Origin: Apricaphanius iberus
Taxonomy: Eukaryota > Chordata > Actinopteri > Cyprinodontiformes > Aphaniidae
Direction of reading: 5' to 3'
DNA: 64,000 nt
NCBI GenBank assembly: GCA_028564705.1
Contig: JAPXFQ010001308.1
Span: 558,001 to 622,000, forward strand
The position numbers and the translations under genes are program-made. Shown here piece by piece: positions 12,271-22,140 of the stretch (its first letter is position 1; each line of letters opens with the position of its first letter). Below the pieces are notes generated by a model. That model did not search any database, was not told the origin of the DNA, and saw only the letters and a program-made list of their open reading frames with translations.

Positions 12271-13910
12271 CATCCATCCATCCATCATCTTCCGCTTATC
12301 CGGGGTCGGGTCGCGGGGGCAGTAGCCTAAGCAGAGAGACCCAGACTTCCCTCTCCCCGGCTACTTGGGCCACCTCCTCGGGAGGAATCCAGAGGCGTTC
12401 CCAGGCCAGCTGGGAGACATAATCCCTCCAGCGAGTCCTGGGTCTTCCCCTGGGTCTCCTCCTGGTGGGACGTGCCCAGAACACCTCACCAGGGAGGCGT
12501 CCACGAGGCATCCTGACCAGATGCCCGAGCCACCTCAACTGGCTCCTCTCGATGTGGAGGAGCAGCGGCTCTACTCTGAGCCCCCTCCGGATGACCGAGC
12601 TTCTCACCCTATCTCTAAGGGAGAGCCCAGCCACCCTACGGAGGAAACTCATTTCAGCCGCCTGTATCCGCGATCTCGTTCTTTCGGTCACCACCCAGAG
12701 TTCATGACCATAGATGAGGGTAGGAACGTAGATCGACCGGTAAATTGAGAGCTTTGCCTTTCGGCTCAGCTCTCTCTTCACCACGACAGACCGGTACAGA
12801 GCCCACATAACTGCAGACGCCTTACCAAACCGTCCATCGATCTCCCGCTCCATTTTTCCCTCATTCGTGAACAAGACCCCCAGATACCTAAACTCCCCCA
12901 CTTGAGGAAGGACCTCATCCCCGACCCGGAGAAGGCACTCAACCCTTTTCCGGCTCAAGACCATGGTCTCGGATTTGGAGGTGCTGATCCTCATCCCAGC
13001 CGCTTCACACTCGGCTGCGAACTGCTCCCACGAGAGCTGTAGATCACGTTCAGATGAAGCCAACAAGACCACATCATCTGCGAAAAGCAGAGACCCGATC
13101 CTAAGGTCACCAAAACTGACCCCCTCAACACCTTGGCTGCGCCTAGAAATCCTGTCCATAAACGTTATGAACAGGATCGGTGACAAAGGGCAACCTTGGC
13201 GGAGTCCAACTCTCACTGGAAATGAGTCCGACTTACTGCCGGCAATGCGAACCAGACTCTGACACCGTTCATACAGGGACCTAACAGGCCGTATCAAAGG
13301 GCCTGGTACCCCATACTCCCGGAGTACCCCCCACAGGACACCCCGAGGGACATGGTCGAACGCCTTCTCCAAGTCCACAAAGCACATGTAGACCGGTTGG
13401 GCGAACTCCCACGCACCCTCAAGGACCCTGCCGAGGGTGTAGAGCTGGTCCAGTGTTCCACAGCCAGGATGAAAACCGCATTGTTCCTCCTGAATCCGAG
13501 GTTCGACTATGCGTCGGACCCTCCTCTCCACAACCCCCGAATAGACCTTACCAGGGAGGCTCAGAAGTGTGATCCCCCTATAGTTGGAACACACTCTGTG
13601 GTCCCCCTTTTTAAAGAGGGGGACCACCACCCCGGTCTGCCAATCCAAGGGAACTGCCCCCGATGTCCACGCAATATTGCAGAGCCATGTCAAACAACAC
13701 AGCCCTACAACAGCCAGAGCCTTGAGGAACTCCGGCCGAATCTCATCCACCCCCGGTGCCTTGCCACCAAGGAGCTTTTTAACAACCTCGGTGACTTCAG
13801 CACCAGAGATTGGAGAGCCCGTCCCAGAGTCCTCACACTCTGCTTCCAAACAGGAAGGCGTGTCGGTGGGATTGAGGAGGTCTTCGAAGAATTCCATCCA
13901 TCAAGCCAAG
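12271..13910 (-). mobile_element. Rex3 (RTE-clade) LINE, 5'-truncated insertion
   Basis: On the minus strand the element ends in GGATAAGCGGAAGAT and a short (GATG)n tail directly after the reverse transcriptase stop codon, the hallmark of Rex3. A 13-bp direct repeat, tattctgttccat, flanks it at 12261-12273 and 13911-13923; the last CAT overlaps the tail. The insertion is truncated at its 5' end near 13910, so the endonuclease is missing. Confidence 0.92.
12296..13897 (-). CDS. Rex3 reverse transcriptase, N-terminally truncated
   Basis: This is a 533-residue uninterrupted frame of non-LTR reverse transcriptase. Visible motifs in order are G-G-K-A-P-G-V-D-E-I (residues 44-53), the N-Y-R-G-I-T-L-L region (105-112), F-V-D-L-E-K-A-F-D (173-181), the R-Q-G-C-P-L-S-P region (233-240) and the catalytic F-A-D-D box (272-275). 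The C-terminal part continues to P-P-R-P-D-P-G before the stop. The enzyme would copy its own RNA into a nicked target. Its apurinic-type endonuclease is absent because of the 5' truncation. The ATG at 13897 is simply the first one left near the break, and no promoter is retained, so the copy cannot act alone. The full-length frame suggests a fairly young insertion. Confidence 0.9.
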   Translation of the reverse strand: MEFFEDLLNPTDTPSCLEAECEDSGTGSPISGAEVTEVVKKLLGGKAPGVDEIRPEFLKALAVVGLCCLTWLCNIAWTSGAVPLDWQTGVVVPLFKKGDHRVCSNYRGITLLSLPGKVYSGVVERRVRRIVEPRIQEEQCGFHPGCGTLDQLYTLGRVLEGAWEFAQPVYMCFVDLEKAFDHVPRGVLWGVLREYGVPGPLIRPVRSLYERCQSLVRIAGSKSDSFPVRVGLRQGCPLSPILFITFMDRISRRSQGVEGVSFGDLRIGSLLFADDVVLLASSERDLQLSWEQFAAECEAAGMRISTSKSETMVLSRKRVECLLRVGDEVLPQVGEFRYLGVLFTNEGKMEREIDGRFGKASAVMWALYRSVVVKRELSRKAKLSIYRSIYVPTLIYGHELWVVTERTRSRIQAAEMSFLRRVAGLSLRDRVRSSVIRRGLRVEPLLLHIERSQLRWLGHLVRMPRGRLPGEVFWARPTRRRPRGRPRTRWRDYVSQLAWERLWIPPEEVAQVAGEREVWVSLLRLLPPRPDPG

Positions 13911-14245
13911 TATTCTGTTCCATTTTAACTTATTTAGATGTAGGCAGCAAACTCAACTGGAAGTTCTGGATTTAAACCATTATATTGATTTATTATTATT
14001 ATTTTATTTTTTGTTTACTTTTGATGTACCACTTTTCCATTATTAATGTTAATCTGTTCCCAAATGAAATTACATTGCCATATCCTGACATCAAAACCCT
14101 GTCAAATGAAAAAAAAGTCACTTGTTTTAGCTGTTGAAATCCCTCATTGGCCTTCTTAAGTGCATCAACTTTACACTGAGTCAAGTATCAGATATAAAAT
14201 GTATTTATATCAAAAACTGCAAATTTTGACGATTGGGTACGAGAG

Positions 14246-14619
14246 GGGCTGCACGGTGGCGCAGTGGTTAGCGCTGTTGCCTTGCAGCAAGAAGGTCGTG
14301 GGTTCGTATCCCGGTCCAGGGTCTTTCTGCATGGAGTTTGCATGTTCTCCCCGTGCATGCGTGGGTTCTCTCCGGGTACTCCGGCTTCCTCCCACAGTCC
14401 AAAAACATGCATGATAGGTGAATTGATCATTCTAAATTGTCCGTAGGAATGAATGTGAGTGTGAATGGTTGTCTGTCTCTCTGTGTTGGCCCTGCAACAG
14501 ACTGGCGTCCTGTTCAGGGTGTACCCTGCCTAACGCCTGATAATTGCTGGGATAGGCTCCAGCTGCCCCGTGACCCTGAATTGGATAAGCGGTTAAGAAG
14601 ATGGATGGATGGATGGATG
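14246..14619 (+). mobile_element. tRNA-headed SINE, intact, with target-site duplication
   Basis: A pol III-like A box (TGGCGCAGTGGTTAG) and B box (GGTTCGTATCC) open the element. A conserved body follows ('gagtttgcatgttctcccc', 'ctccggcttcctcccacag'), then the end GGATAAGCGGTTAAGAAG with an (ATGG)n tail. A 9-bp duplication gtacgagag flanks it (14237-14245 and 14620-14628). The tail is shared with Rex3, which presumably mobilised it. The element does not code for protein. Confidence 0.9.
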
Positions 14620-14628
14620 GTACGAGAG

Positions 14629-15556
14629 CTGTGGCATTTCTTAAAAATGTCTTCTCCCTCAAATCAGAACAGGGCTCAGATCAGTTGTTGCTTTGTAAAA
14701 CATTGAAAAAGACATGATCATACTGTGTGATGTGATCTGTAGGCTATCAGAAAAAAAATCACCACAGGAAGCAGATAAAGACAAGAGAAAACAGTTTCCG
14801 TATTGATATGAACATAATATATCTAATGGCACAGATGGAAAATTAAAAGCATTTCAACCCACAGGGACAAATAAGTGTTACACGTGTCATGAGAAAAAAG
14901 GGAGGATCTGTCACTATTCATGTGATCTACGTTTGCATATTAGTGTCCTCTTCTTAAAAGGTAATGTATCATAAGTGCCTTTATGTGTGTGATTGTGTGC
15001 GCACATGAGAGTATGTATTTGGCTGTGGGCACAGTAAGCGCATGACGACCCCAGTATGACCTCTGTGGAGTGTGTAGGCGCCGGGTCCAGTCTGACTATT
15101 GTCACATGATCCTTTGCTGCCCTCCCTCTCCATTCACAATAGAGAATTAATCTGAACAGCATACACACATGCTGCAATGCAATGAAAACTAAACAAGGCC
15201 CCGTTAGTGTTTTTAAATATTAAAGTTTAATAGACAGACATGTTCCCTCTTTTTACAAGCTCCCCTTCTTTATAGTTTCTTATTAAGAAAGTGAGAGACA
15301 AATGAGGTGGATTTGTGTCTTCTCTCAATCGTTTCTCCTTCTTACTATTCAAAGTCCTCAAAGTGATAAAAATTTTAATTCATTGGCCCTCAGACAGGAC
15401 AATGTATGTAACAAAGCAACTTGATTCTTACTTCCTCTTACCTCTTCAGTTTCTCCCACGGTTGAGACACAGGGCCTCCAGTGTCCCAGCATCCTTGGTG
15501 TGTGGGCTGAGTCCAGCCCGGCTTCCTGTCATAGAAATTTGCGGAACCATGTTCCA
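14629..15556. other. Gene-free sequence
   Basis: No gene or repeat was recognised. Positions about 14930-15160 are CpG-containing and of higher complexity ('gtgtaggcgccgggtccag'), so a conserved element is possible but untested. Confidence 0.4.
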
Positions 15557-15568
15557 CACGCACAAACA

Positions 15569-15613
<45 letters not shown>

Positions 15614-15628
15614 ACATACATATATGTG
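15557..15628. repeat. (CA)n microsatellite
   Basis: Dinucleotide CA repeats with a few TA interruptions. They generate long artificial frames of His/Thr and Cys/Val on the two strands. Confidence 0.97.
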
Positions 15629-15891
15629 TAAGTGCGAAGCAGCCTTTGGAGAATGTGTGCCATGTAATCTGTGTGTCGCACAATAGAGACCACACACAAA
15701 AAAGAAATCCAGAGAAAATGGAGAATAAAAGGTGAATGGGTGAAGTATTACCGTTAACACACACAATCTCAAGGTGGATAAGGTTCTTGAAGAAGTACAG
15801 ACACAAATATCTAAACAGGATAAAGACCATTTTTAACCTTTTTTTATCCTTTACCTGTACCCCACCATTGTTACTGTCATGAGAAAAAATA

Positions 15892-16516
15892 AGGACACCT
15901 CACTGAATGTTTAGTTCTTTCAAAAGTGATGTCCACATACGGATTTATATTCTTGTCAGAAAAAGAAAGTGATTTAATGAAAAACGAATTAACCTTGTTT
16001 TTCTCACTAGGCAATAAATTAAGGAATAAATTAAAACCCCTATTAGGGGGTAGGTTGAAATAACATTCATGGTTGAAGTAGCTTAATTTCTCTGACATTG
16101 ATGTAAGGAGAATTTAGCCCATTCCTTACTTCTATGATGACAGGTTCTTGGGCCAGGTCCTTCTGCAGCAAAGCATTTACAACACCATGAAACTTCCACC
16201 TCCATGCTTTACTGTTGGTATGAAGTTAGTTTTTCATGTTTTATTCCAGAAGTCAGTGAATTGTCCTATTTTCTCAGGAAAACTTTAATCCGGCCGCCAT
16301 GTGTTGTTGAATCCTTAAAGAGATTTTAAGCTTCTGAAATCTCTTTCTGACTGCAAAGACATACACGTTTATAACAATAGCAAAAGACTGTTGTAAATTT
16401 GACATTTCAGGATTTGTGACAGCTTATTTTCTTTAGTACATTCAGTAATGTTAAGTATATGAAATAATCATATTAACAAACATAAAGGAACATAAACTGT
16501 TTTAGTGACAGTGTCC
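15892..16516. mobile_element. Non-autonomous DNA transposon with inverted ends
   Basis: The left end aggacacctcactgaa (15892-15907) pairs imperfectly with the right end tttagtgacagtgtcct (16501-16516). Internally, 'cagcaaagcatttacaac' and 'ccatgctttactgttgg' are common in fish DNA-transposon remnants. No transposase frame remains. The superfamily is not certain. Confidence 0.6.
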
Positions 16517-17550
16517 TAATTCTATACAAAATCGAGAATGCAAAAGGCTGATGAAAAATAACCTGTGATTTGCAGAAAAGCTATGACTTTATATTCAAAA
16601 TTCTGATTTGTGGCATCACTGCATACTTCTAAAGCCAACAAAGAATAGAGTGATGCCTGTCTCCAGTGGCCACTGGGTGAGAAACTGTACTACCTCAGCA
16701 AACAGCTATTATCTGTGACCACATCCACCCAGAGATGTTTTTTTTTTTAACTATCCTCAAACGTAACCGACGCTTCAAACCATGAATTATAATATCAGCA
16801 GCTTAATCCGCCGCTGGTTAATTCTTCCGGTCCTACGTAGCTCCGTCAGCTCTCTCCGCTCGTTAGCGCAGTGTGTGTTCTGCCGGGCAGGGGGGTTTGT
16901 GCGGCGGCGCTTGTTCTGAACAAACTATTATCGCAAATCAGACAACTCCCTAGATTTAAGCACACTGCTAAGCGGAGGAGAATAACTTATCAAGGAGTTA
17001 CTCAGTAGTAAAGAGGGAGACCGTGGTGGTGAATACCTGTCTGCCTGCGGCGTGTGGCATCCTGAAGACTCTAGCCCTGGTGCGTAGTCCTGCTGTAGCC
17101 AGAAGCATGGCGGAGTCTGGTCTCGTTTGGTAATGCTGCCTAAACTGGATGGTAAACTCCCTCTAAGCGTAAATACCGGCACCATTTTTGTCTCATGTTT
17201 CTGATTTTAGTAAACAGAGACAGTGTAAGAGTAGTGTTGAAGTTAGCAGATCAGAGGACATAAACATGCATATCATTAATTTTACTGAGCAAGCCCCCCG
17301 CATCTTGTTGAGTCTCCACGCCCACTCCCACATTGAACTGGCATAAACTGAAATGGACTGGGAATTATTGTTTTGGACAGAAACTGACTGAGATGGCATT
17401 CTCACACACCAGAGGACATAGAAAAATTAATAATAACACCAGTGAAGGAGAACTTTAAATTCACCCCACTTATCTACAGTTTACAGCTCAAAGTAACCAG
17501 ACATTTTCAAGTGTAATATGGTCAAATGCCACAAATAAGCTTTAGTTTGA
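16517..17550. other. Gene-free sequence with a CpG-rich core
   Basis: Positions about 16790-17180 are much richer in CpG and G/C than their flanks ('gtgcggcggcgcttgttctg'). An 85-codon minus frame at 16928-17185 resembles nothing known. It may be an untranscribed island, an unannotated exon or the edge of a transposon. Confidence 0.3.
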
Positions 17551-17869
17551 CATAGGCCTGTGTGGTATACCGGTTTGTACCGAAAAACTGTATTTATTTT
17601 TGTTATGATAAGAATTTTTTATATACAGCTATACCAGTGAATATCTGAAACAGTGGGAATATGTTTCAGCGGGGACTGGTTTCACCAGAGCGGTGCCCTA
17701 CTGTCAATGTAATCAGTTGCTAATGGAGCATTTGGGCACTAGATGCTTCATATTGAAAGGACAATTTATCTTATATGGTTTTTTGGAAATTTTTAGCAGA
17801 AGGAGGTGTAGAGAAACAACAAAACAGGCTGCTTTGTTTGTTTACATGCTTTTTTTAGAGTATTCTATG

Positions 17870-18155
17870 TAGGAATGCAACGATACCACTTTTTTCAAAC
17901 CGATACGATACCGACACTTGGATTTGAGTACTTAATGATACCAAGTACCAACACCGATACTTCTACCACACAAAAAAATGCAATTAATTGCAAGAAAGGT
18001 TTTATTTTCTTCTCTGCTTGTTATACAAAATTATGGTGAATTAGGTACAAAATAAAACGTTGATGGGAATGACCACAAAACAGTTAACTTTAATCAATAC
18101 CGATACAGTTCATAACAACAGTATCGGCCCAGATACCAGTGTCGGTGCATCCCTA
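17870..18155. mobile_element. hAT-type MITE with 8-bp target duplication
   Basis: The left end taggaatgcaacgatacc and right end gtgtcggtgcatcccta are inverted copies. The flanks are a perfect 8-bp duplication, attctatg, at 17862-17869 and 18156-18163, the length expected of hAT transposition. The 286-bp interior has repeated 'ccgatac' units and no coding capacity. Confidence 0.88.
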
Positions 18156-18747
18156 ATTCTATGAGCTGCACTTTTAGTGAAAAGCTTTACAACTTAATCA
18201 AAACGTACTTTCTGTTGTTGCATTGCTCTTTGAGGGGGGAATGCGTTAGCAAGCTGAAGAAACTAAAACTCTATTTAATCAGAAACAACACTGAAATGGT
18301 GGGCAGACCCGCCATTAAAAGTTAGCACTCTCTGGTGTCCTGGTTGGGCATTGCTTTGCAACACAGAAAAATATACAGAGGACTATAAACAGAAAATGTT
18401 TCTGTCAATACGTCTGTATCTGGGTGCAAATTGGTTGTTGGAGAGGTATAAACTAGGCTTGCACCACAGCATGGGTGGAAAGAAATGTTTTGAACTAAGG
18501 ATGGCTGCTGGTGGTGCTTTAACAATAATGCACACAATCCTTCCCCAGAGATACCATGTCTGTTGTTTAGAAGCTTTTCAGCTTTAAAAGGTCAGTCGTG
18601 GACCAAAAAGCAATGTTTTTCAAATGCTGGGAACCAGTGATGGAAACACCTTGGTTCACCACCACTAGCCAAAACACATCTTAGGGTGCGTGTCTCCAGG
18701 AAATTTGCTCCAGTCAGAGCACTAAATATCTGTGATTCATGTGATAA

Positions 18748-21700
18748 CAAATCAAATCAAATCAAATCAAACTTTATTTATAAAGCGCTTTTCAAACAAA
18801 GAAAGTTACTCAAAGTGCTTTACAGATTTAAAATAACCCCACAACCCCCCCCCTTCAAAAATAAAATCATCAGTGCAAATACAACCCCCTCCCAACCCAA
18901 CCCATCAGCCATACTCACTCACACACACACTTAGAAGCTACAAAAAGCGGGCTGAGTACAGATGAGCCAGGAAATGCCATCATGGGAGCCATCTGCATCT
19001 GCTGCAGCAGATCAACAGCAGCAGCCAAGGCTCCGAGCCAGGGCGCCCAGAGGAGGGAGGGATGGTACCCCCACCTCCACCCAAGCGCTACCTGGGGGGC
19101 ACCCAGGCAGCCACAGCCGACCACCGCCCCCGATGCAGGGGGCCCCCAGAGAGGAAACACTGGCAAGAAAGATTAAAATACATTGAAATATAAAGTTAAT
19201 AAAATATAAAGTATATAAAGTATAAAACAATAAGTGTAAAACAAATAATAAAAATGCAAAGCAGATTAATAAATAAACAGTTAAAAGCTACACTAAAAAT
19301 TAAATCAGGTAAAACATGCTGAGCGATTAAAAATATATTAATAAATAATCATTAGTTAAAGGCTAAGCTAAAAAGGTGAGTCTTGAGTCTGCTCTTAAAA
19401 ACATTAACGTTCTCTGTGGCCCTGAGGTCCTCTGGCAGCCTGTTCCAGAGGTGAGGGCCATAATAATGGAAAGACGCCTCACCATGAGTCTGTGTCCTGA
19501 CTTTGGGGATGACAAGGAGATGGCTGCCAGAGGAGCGCAGAGGGGGTTCATACGGTAAAAGCATTTCTGACAGATACGAAGGCCCAAGACCATTAAGACA
19601 CTTAAAAACCATTAAAAGAACCTTAAAATCGATCCTAAAACATACGGGGAGCCAATGCAGTGATTCTAAGACCGGTGTAATGTGCTCCCGCCTCCTAGTC
19701 TTCATCGGGACACGAGCTGCTGAATTCTGTAAAAGCTGTAAACCTGAGGTAGTCTTTTTGGGAAGACCAGAAAGCAGGGCATTACAATAATCAATTCTAC
19801 TGGTGATAAAAGCATGCATTAGCGTCTCCGTATTGGCCCGAGAGAGAATGGGGCGGACTCTGGCAATGTTCTTTAGGTGATAAAAACCTATTTTGGTGAT
19901 GTTTTTAATGTGAGGGATACAAGTCAGCTCAGAGTCAAAAATCACACCCAGGTTCTTCAGTTGTAAAGAAGAATTAAAAGACAATGATTGTAGTTTTGGT
20001 AAAAGTTTTTCTCTCTGAGCCTCAGGACCGATAACTAAAACCTCAGTTTTGTCCTGGTTGAGCTGGATAAAGTTTTCTGCCATCCAGGATTTAATGCCTA
20101 AAATGCAGTTAAAAAGTGCATCCATTGGCCGTGTGTCATCAGGAGACATGGAGATGTACAACTGTGTATCATCAGCATAACTGTGAAAGTTAACTCCATG
20201 TCTCCTGATAACACTGCCAAGAGGGAGCATATACAGGTTAAAAAGCACTGGGCCTAAAACTGAACCCTGGGGAACACCACAAGTGATCTTATGGACCTTA
20301 GAGGAACAGGTATCTAAACTTACCGTAAATGTCCTGTCTGTGAGGTAGGATGTGAACCAGTTGTGAACAGCACCAGAGAGGCCGATCTGTTTTAAACGAG
20401 TTAAAAGAATAGTGTGGTCTACTGTATCAAAGGCAGCGCTTAGATCCAGAAGAACCAACACTGTCACCTTTTTAGCATCATAGCTTAGTCTAAAATCATT
20501 TAAAATCTTTAAAAGCGCCGACTCTGTGCTGTGGTTCATCCTAAAACCAGACTGAAATTTCTCCAGGACATTATGAGCGTTAATAAAATCATTAAGTTGA
20601 ATAAAAACAAGTTTTTCTAAAACTTTGCTTAAAAATGGTAAGTTAGATACTGGTCGGTAGTTGTTTAAATCATTAAAATCTAAATTGCTCTTCTTCAGCA
20701 AGGGCCTAACTACCGCCGCTTTAAAGGCAGCAGGAAAAACCCCCGTCTGAAGGGAGCAATTCATAAAGTTTAAAATCTCATCTTTAAAAGAACCATAAAA
20801 TTGCTTAAAAAACATGGTGGGAATCGGGTCCAAAGCGCTTGTGGTGGGCCTCAGTGAGGAGAAAACTTTATCAAGGGTCCCAGCTTCTACCAGGACAAAA
20901 CTGTCCAATGTTTCCTTTGGTGAAGGCAGACACTCTGATTTGTCTAAAACCATGTTTGTTTGAGAGGATAAAATATTACATCTGATGGTGTCTACCTTCC
21001 CTCTGAAGTGGTCTGCATACTCCTCACAGAGAGTGTTTGAGGGGGTTTTCGGAAAAGTATTAGAATTATGATGTAAAATGTTGTCAATGGTGGAAAACAG
21101 AATTTTGGGATTATTTTTATGTTCTGAGATGATTCTGGAAAAGTATGTATTTCTGGAATTTCTTAAAGCGTTATTATATAATCTGAGATATTCTATGTAT
21201 ATCTGATGATTTATTGTGATTTTATTTTTCCTCCATTTCCTTTCTGCCACCCTGCAGCTCCTCTTTAATTTCCTAATAGCTGCATTTCTCCACGGTACTG
21301 TACGTTTTGAATGAGGGTTTATAACTTTAATTGGAACCAGCAGGTTGAGAGCAGATTTAAGCCTACTGTTAAAATCATTAACGATAAAATCGCAGGGGGC
21401 AGGTAAAGGTATAGGAGGAAATTTTTTAAAAACTTCAAGAAAACCTGCAGCCACTTCAGGGGTTAGATGACGCTTCCTGACAGTTCTCACAGAGGTCTCT
21501 GATTGGATAAAACTGGTGATATTAAAAAACACACAGTAGTGGTCAGAGACAGCCAAGTCAACAACAGAGGACACACTAGTGGACAGGCCATACGTGATGA
21601 CCAGGTCCAGGTTGTGTCCTCTGTTGTGAGTCGGCTGCATGACATGTTGGCTAAAATCCATATAATTTAAAATATTTAAAAAATCTGTTGATAAAGGATC

Positions 21701-22140
21701 TAAAAGGTTATCTATATGTAGATTAAAATCACCAGCTAAAATTATCTTCTCATAAGAGTTGTGTAAAATTGATAAAAACTCTGAAAATTCTGGAATAAAA
21801 AGTGCATTCCTTTTAGGAGGCCTATAAACTGTGACACATAAAATCTGAGGAGTGCTAAAAACAGAGGCAGTGTATTCAAACATGGTAAAATGATTAAATA
21901 AAACAGGTTTGGCGGAAAGAGTTGATGAACTAATGAAAGCAGTTCCGCCTCCCCTCTGGCTACTCCTCGTTGAATAAGAAAAGTTATAATTAGGTGGACA
22001 GGCCTCTGTAAGAACAGCAGGGGCATCTGCACTCAGCCATGTCTCTGTTAAAAATAAACACTGAAGGTTATTATCTAAAATCAAGTCATTTATTATAACA
22101 ACACATATAGAGAAAGGTTTGTAAACAAAAGCCACACTCG
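18748..22140 (-). mobile_element. L2-clade LINE, near full length
   Basis: On the minus strand the element starts near 22140, carries endonuclease plus reverse transcriptase, and has a 600-nt 3' untranslated region. It ends in 'aaagcgctttataaataaag' plus a (TTTGA)n tail at 18752-18772. The 3' end is about 98% identical by eye to the fragment at 27637 and recognisably the same as the tail at 37750. A clear target-site duplication was not found, so the 5' end may be cut. Confidence 0.9.
19352..22135 (-). CDS. L2 LINE ORF2: endonuclease-reverse transcriptase
   Basis: This is a 927-codon frame without a stop. Its first codon as bounded is GTG, so the true start is lost or lies upstream. The N-terminal apurinic/apyrimidinic-type endonuclease shows L-T-E-T-W-L (29-34), A-G-D-F-N (134-138) and S-D-H-Y (197-200). 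The first catalytic Asn block is missing, consistent with a 5' truncation. The reverse transcriptase shows N-Y-R-P-V-S-N-L-P (492-500), L-D-L-S-A-A-F-D (563-570), G-V-P-Q-G-S-V-L-G-P (620-629) and the catalytic Y-A-D-D (653-656). The C-terminal region includes the H-I-T-P-V-L-E-S-L-H-W-L-P segment typical of L2. The known role is target-primed reverse transcription. An open frame this long implies recent insertion. Confidence 0.92.
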   Translation of the reverse strand: MAFVYKPFSICVVIINDLILDNNLQCLFLTETWLSADAPAVLTEACPPNYNFSYSTRSSQRGGGTAFISSSTLSAKPVLFNHFTMFEYTASVFSTPQILCVTVYRPPKRNALFIPEFSEFLSILHNSYEKIILAGDFNLHIDNLLDPLSTDFLNILNYMDFSQHVMQPTHNRGHNLDLVITYGLSTSVSSVVDLAVSDHYCVFFNITSFIQSETSVRTVRKRHLTPEVAAGFLEVFKKFPPIPLPAPCDFIVNDFNSRLKSALNLLVPIKVINPHSKRTVPWRNAAIRKLKRSCRVAERKWRKNKITINHQIYIEYLRLYNNALRNSRNTYFSRIISEHKNNPKILFSTIDNILHHNSNTFPKTPSNTLCEEYADHFRGKVDTIRCNILSSQTNMVLDKSECLPSPKETLDSFVLVEAGTLDKVFSSLRPTTSALDPIPTMFFKQFYGSFKDEILNFMNCSLQTGVFPAAFKAAVVRPLLKKSNLDFNDLNNYRPVSNLPFLSKVLEKLVFIQLNDFINAHNVLEKFQSGFRMNHSTESALLKILNDFRLSYDAKKVTVLVLLDLSAAFDTVDHTILLTRLKQIGLSGAVHNWFTSYLTDRTFTVSLDTCSSKVHKITCGVPQGSVLGPVLFNLYMLPLGSVIRRHGVNFHSYADDTQLYISMSPDDTRPMDALFNCILGIKSWMAENFIQLNQDKTEVLVIGPEAQREKLLPKLQSLSFNSSLQLKNLGVIFDSELTCIPHIKNITKIGFYHLKNIARVRPILSRANTETLMHAFITSRIDYCNALLSGLPKKTTSGLQLLQNSAARVPMKTRRREHITPVLESLHWLPVCFRIDFKVLLMVFKCLNGLGPSYLSEMLLPYEPPLRSSGSHLLVIPKVRTQTHGEASFHYYGPHLWNRLPEDLRATENVNVFKSRLKTHLFSLAFN

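Noticed and set aside
12365..13975. Several plus-strand frames of 80-207 codons
   Set aside because: They are antisense to the Rex3 reverse transcriptase, and their composition follows that gene.
15315..15830. Long frames of His/Thr and Cys/Val on both strands
   Set aside because: They are produced by the (CA)n microsatellite and have no protein features.
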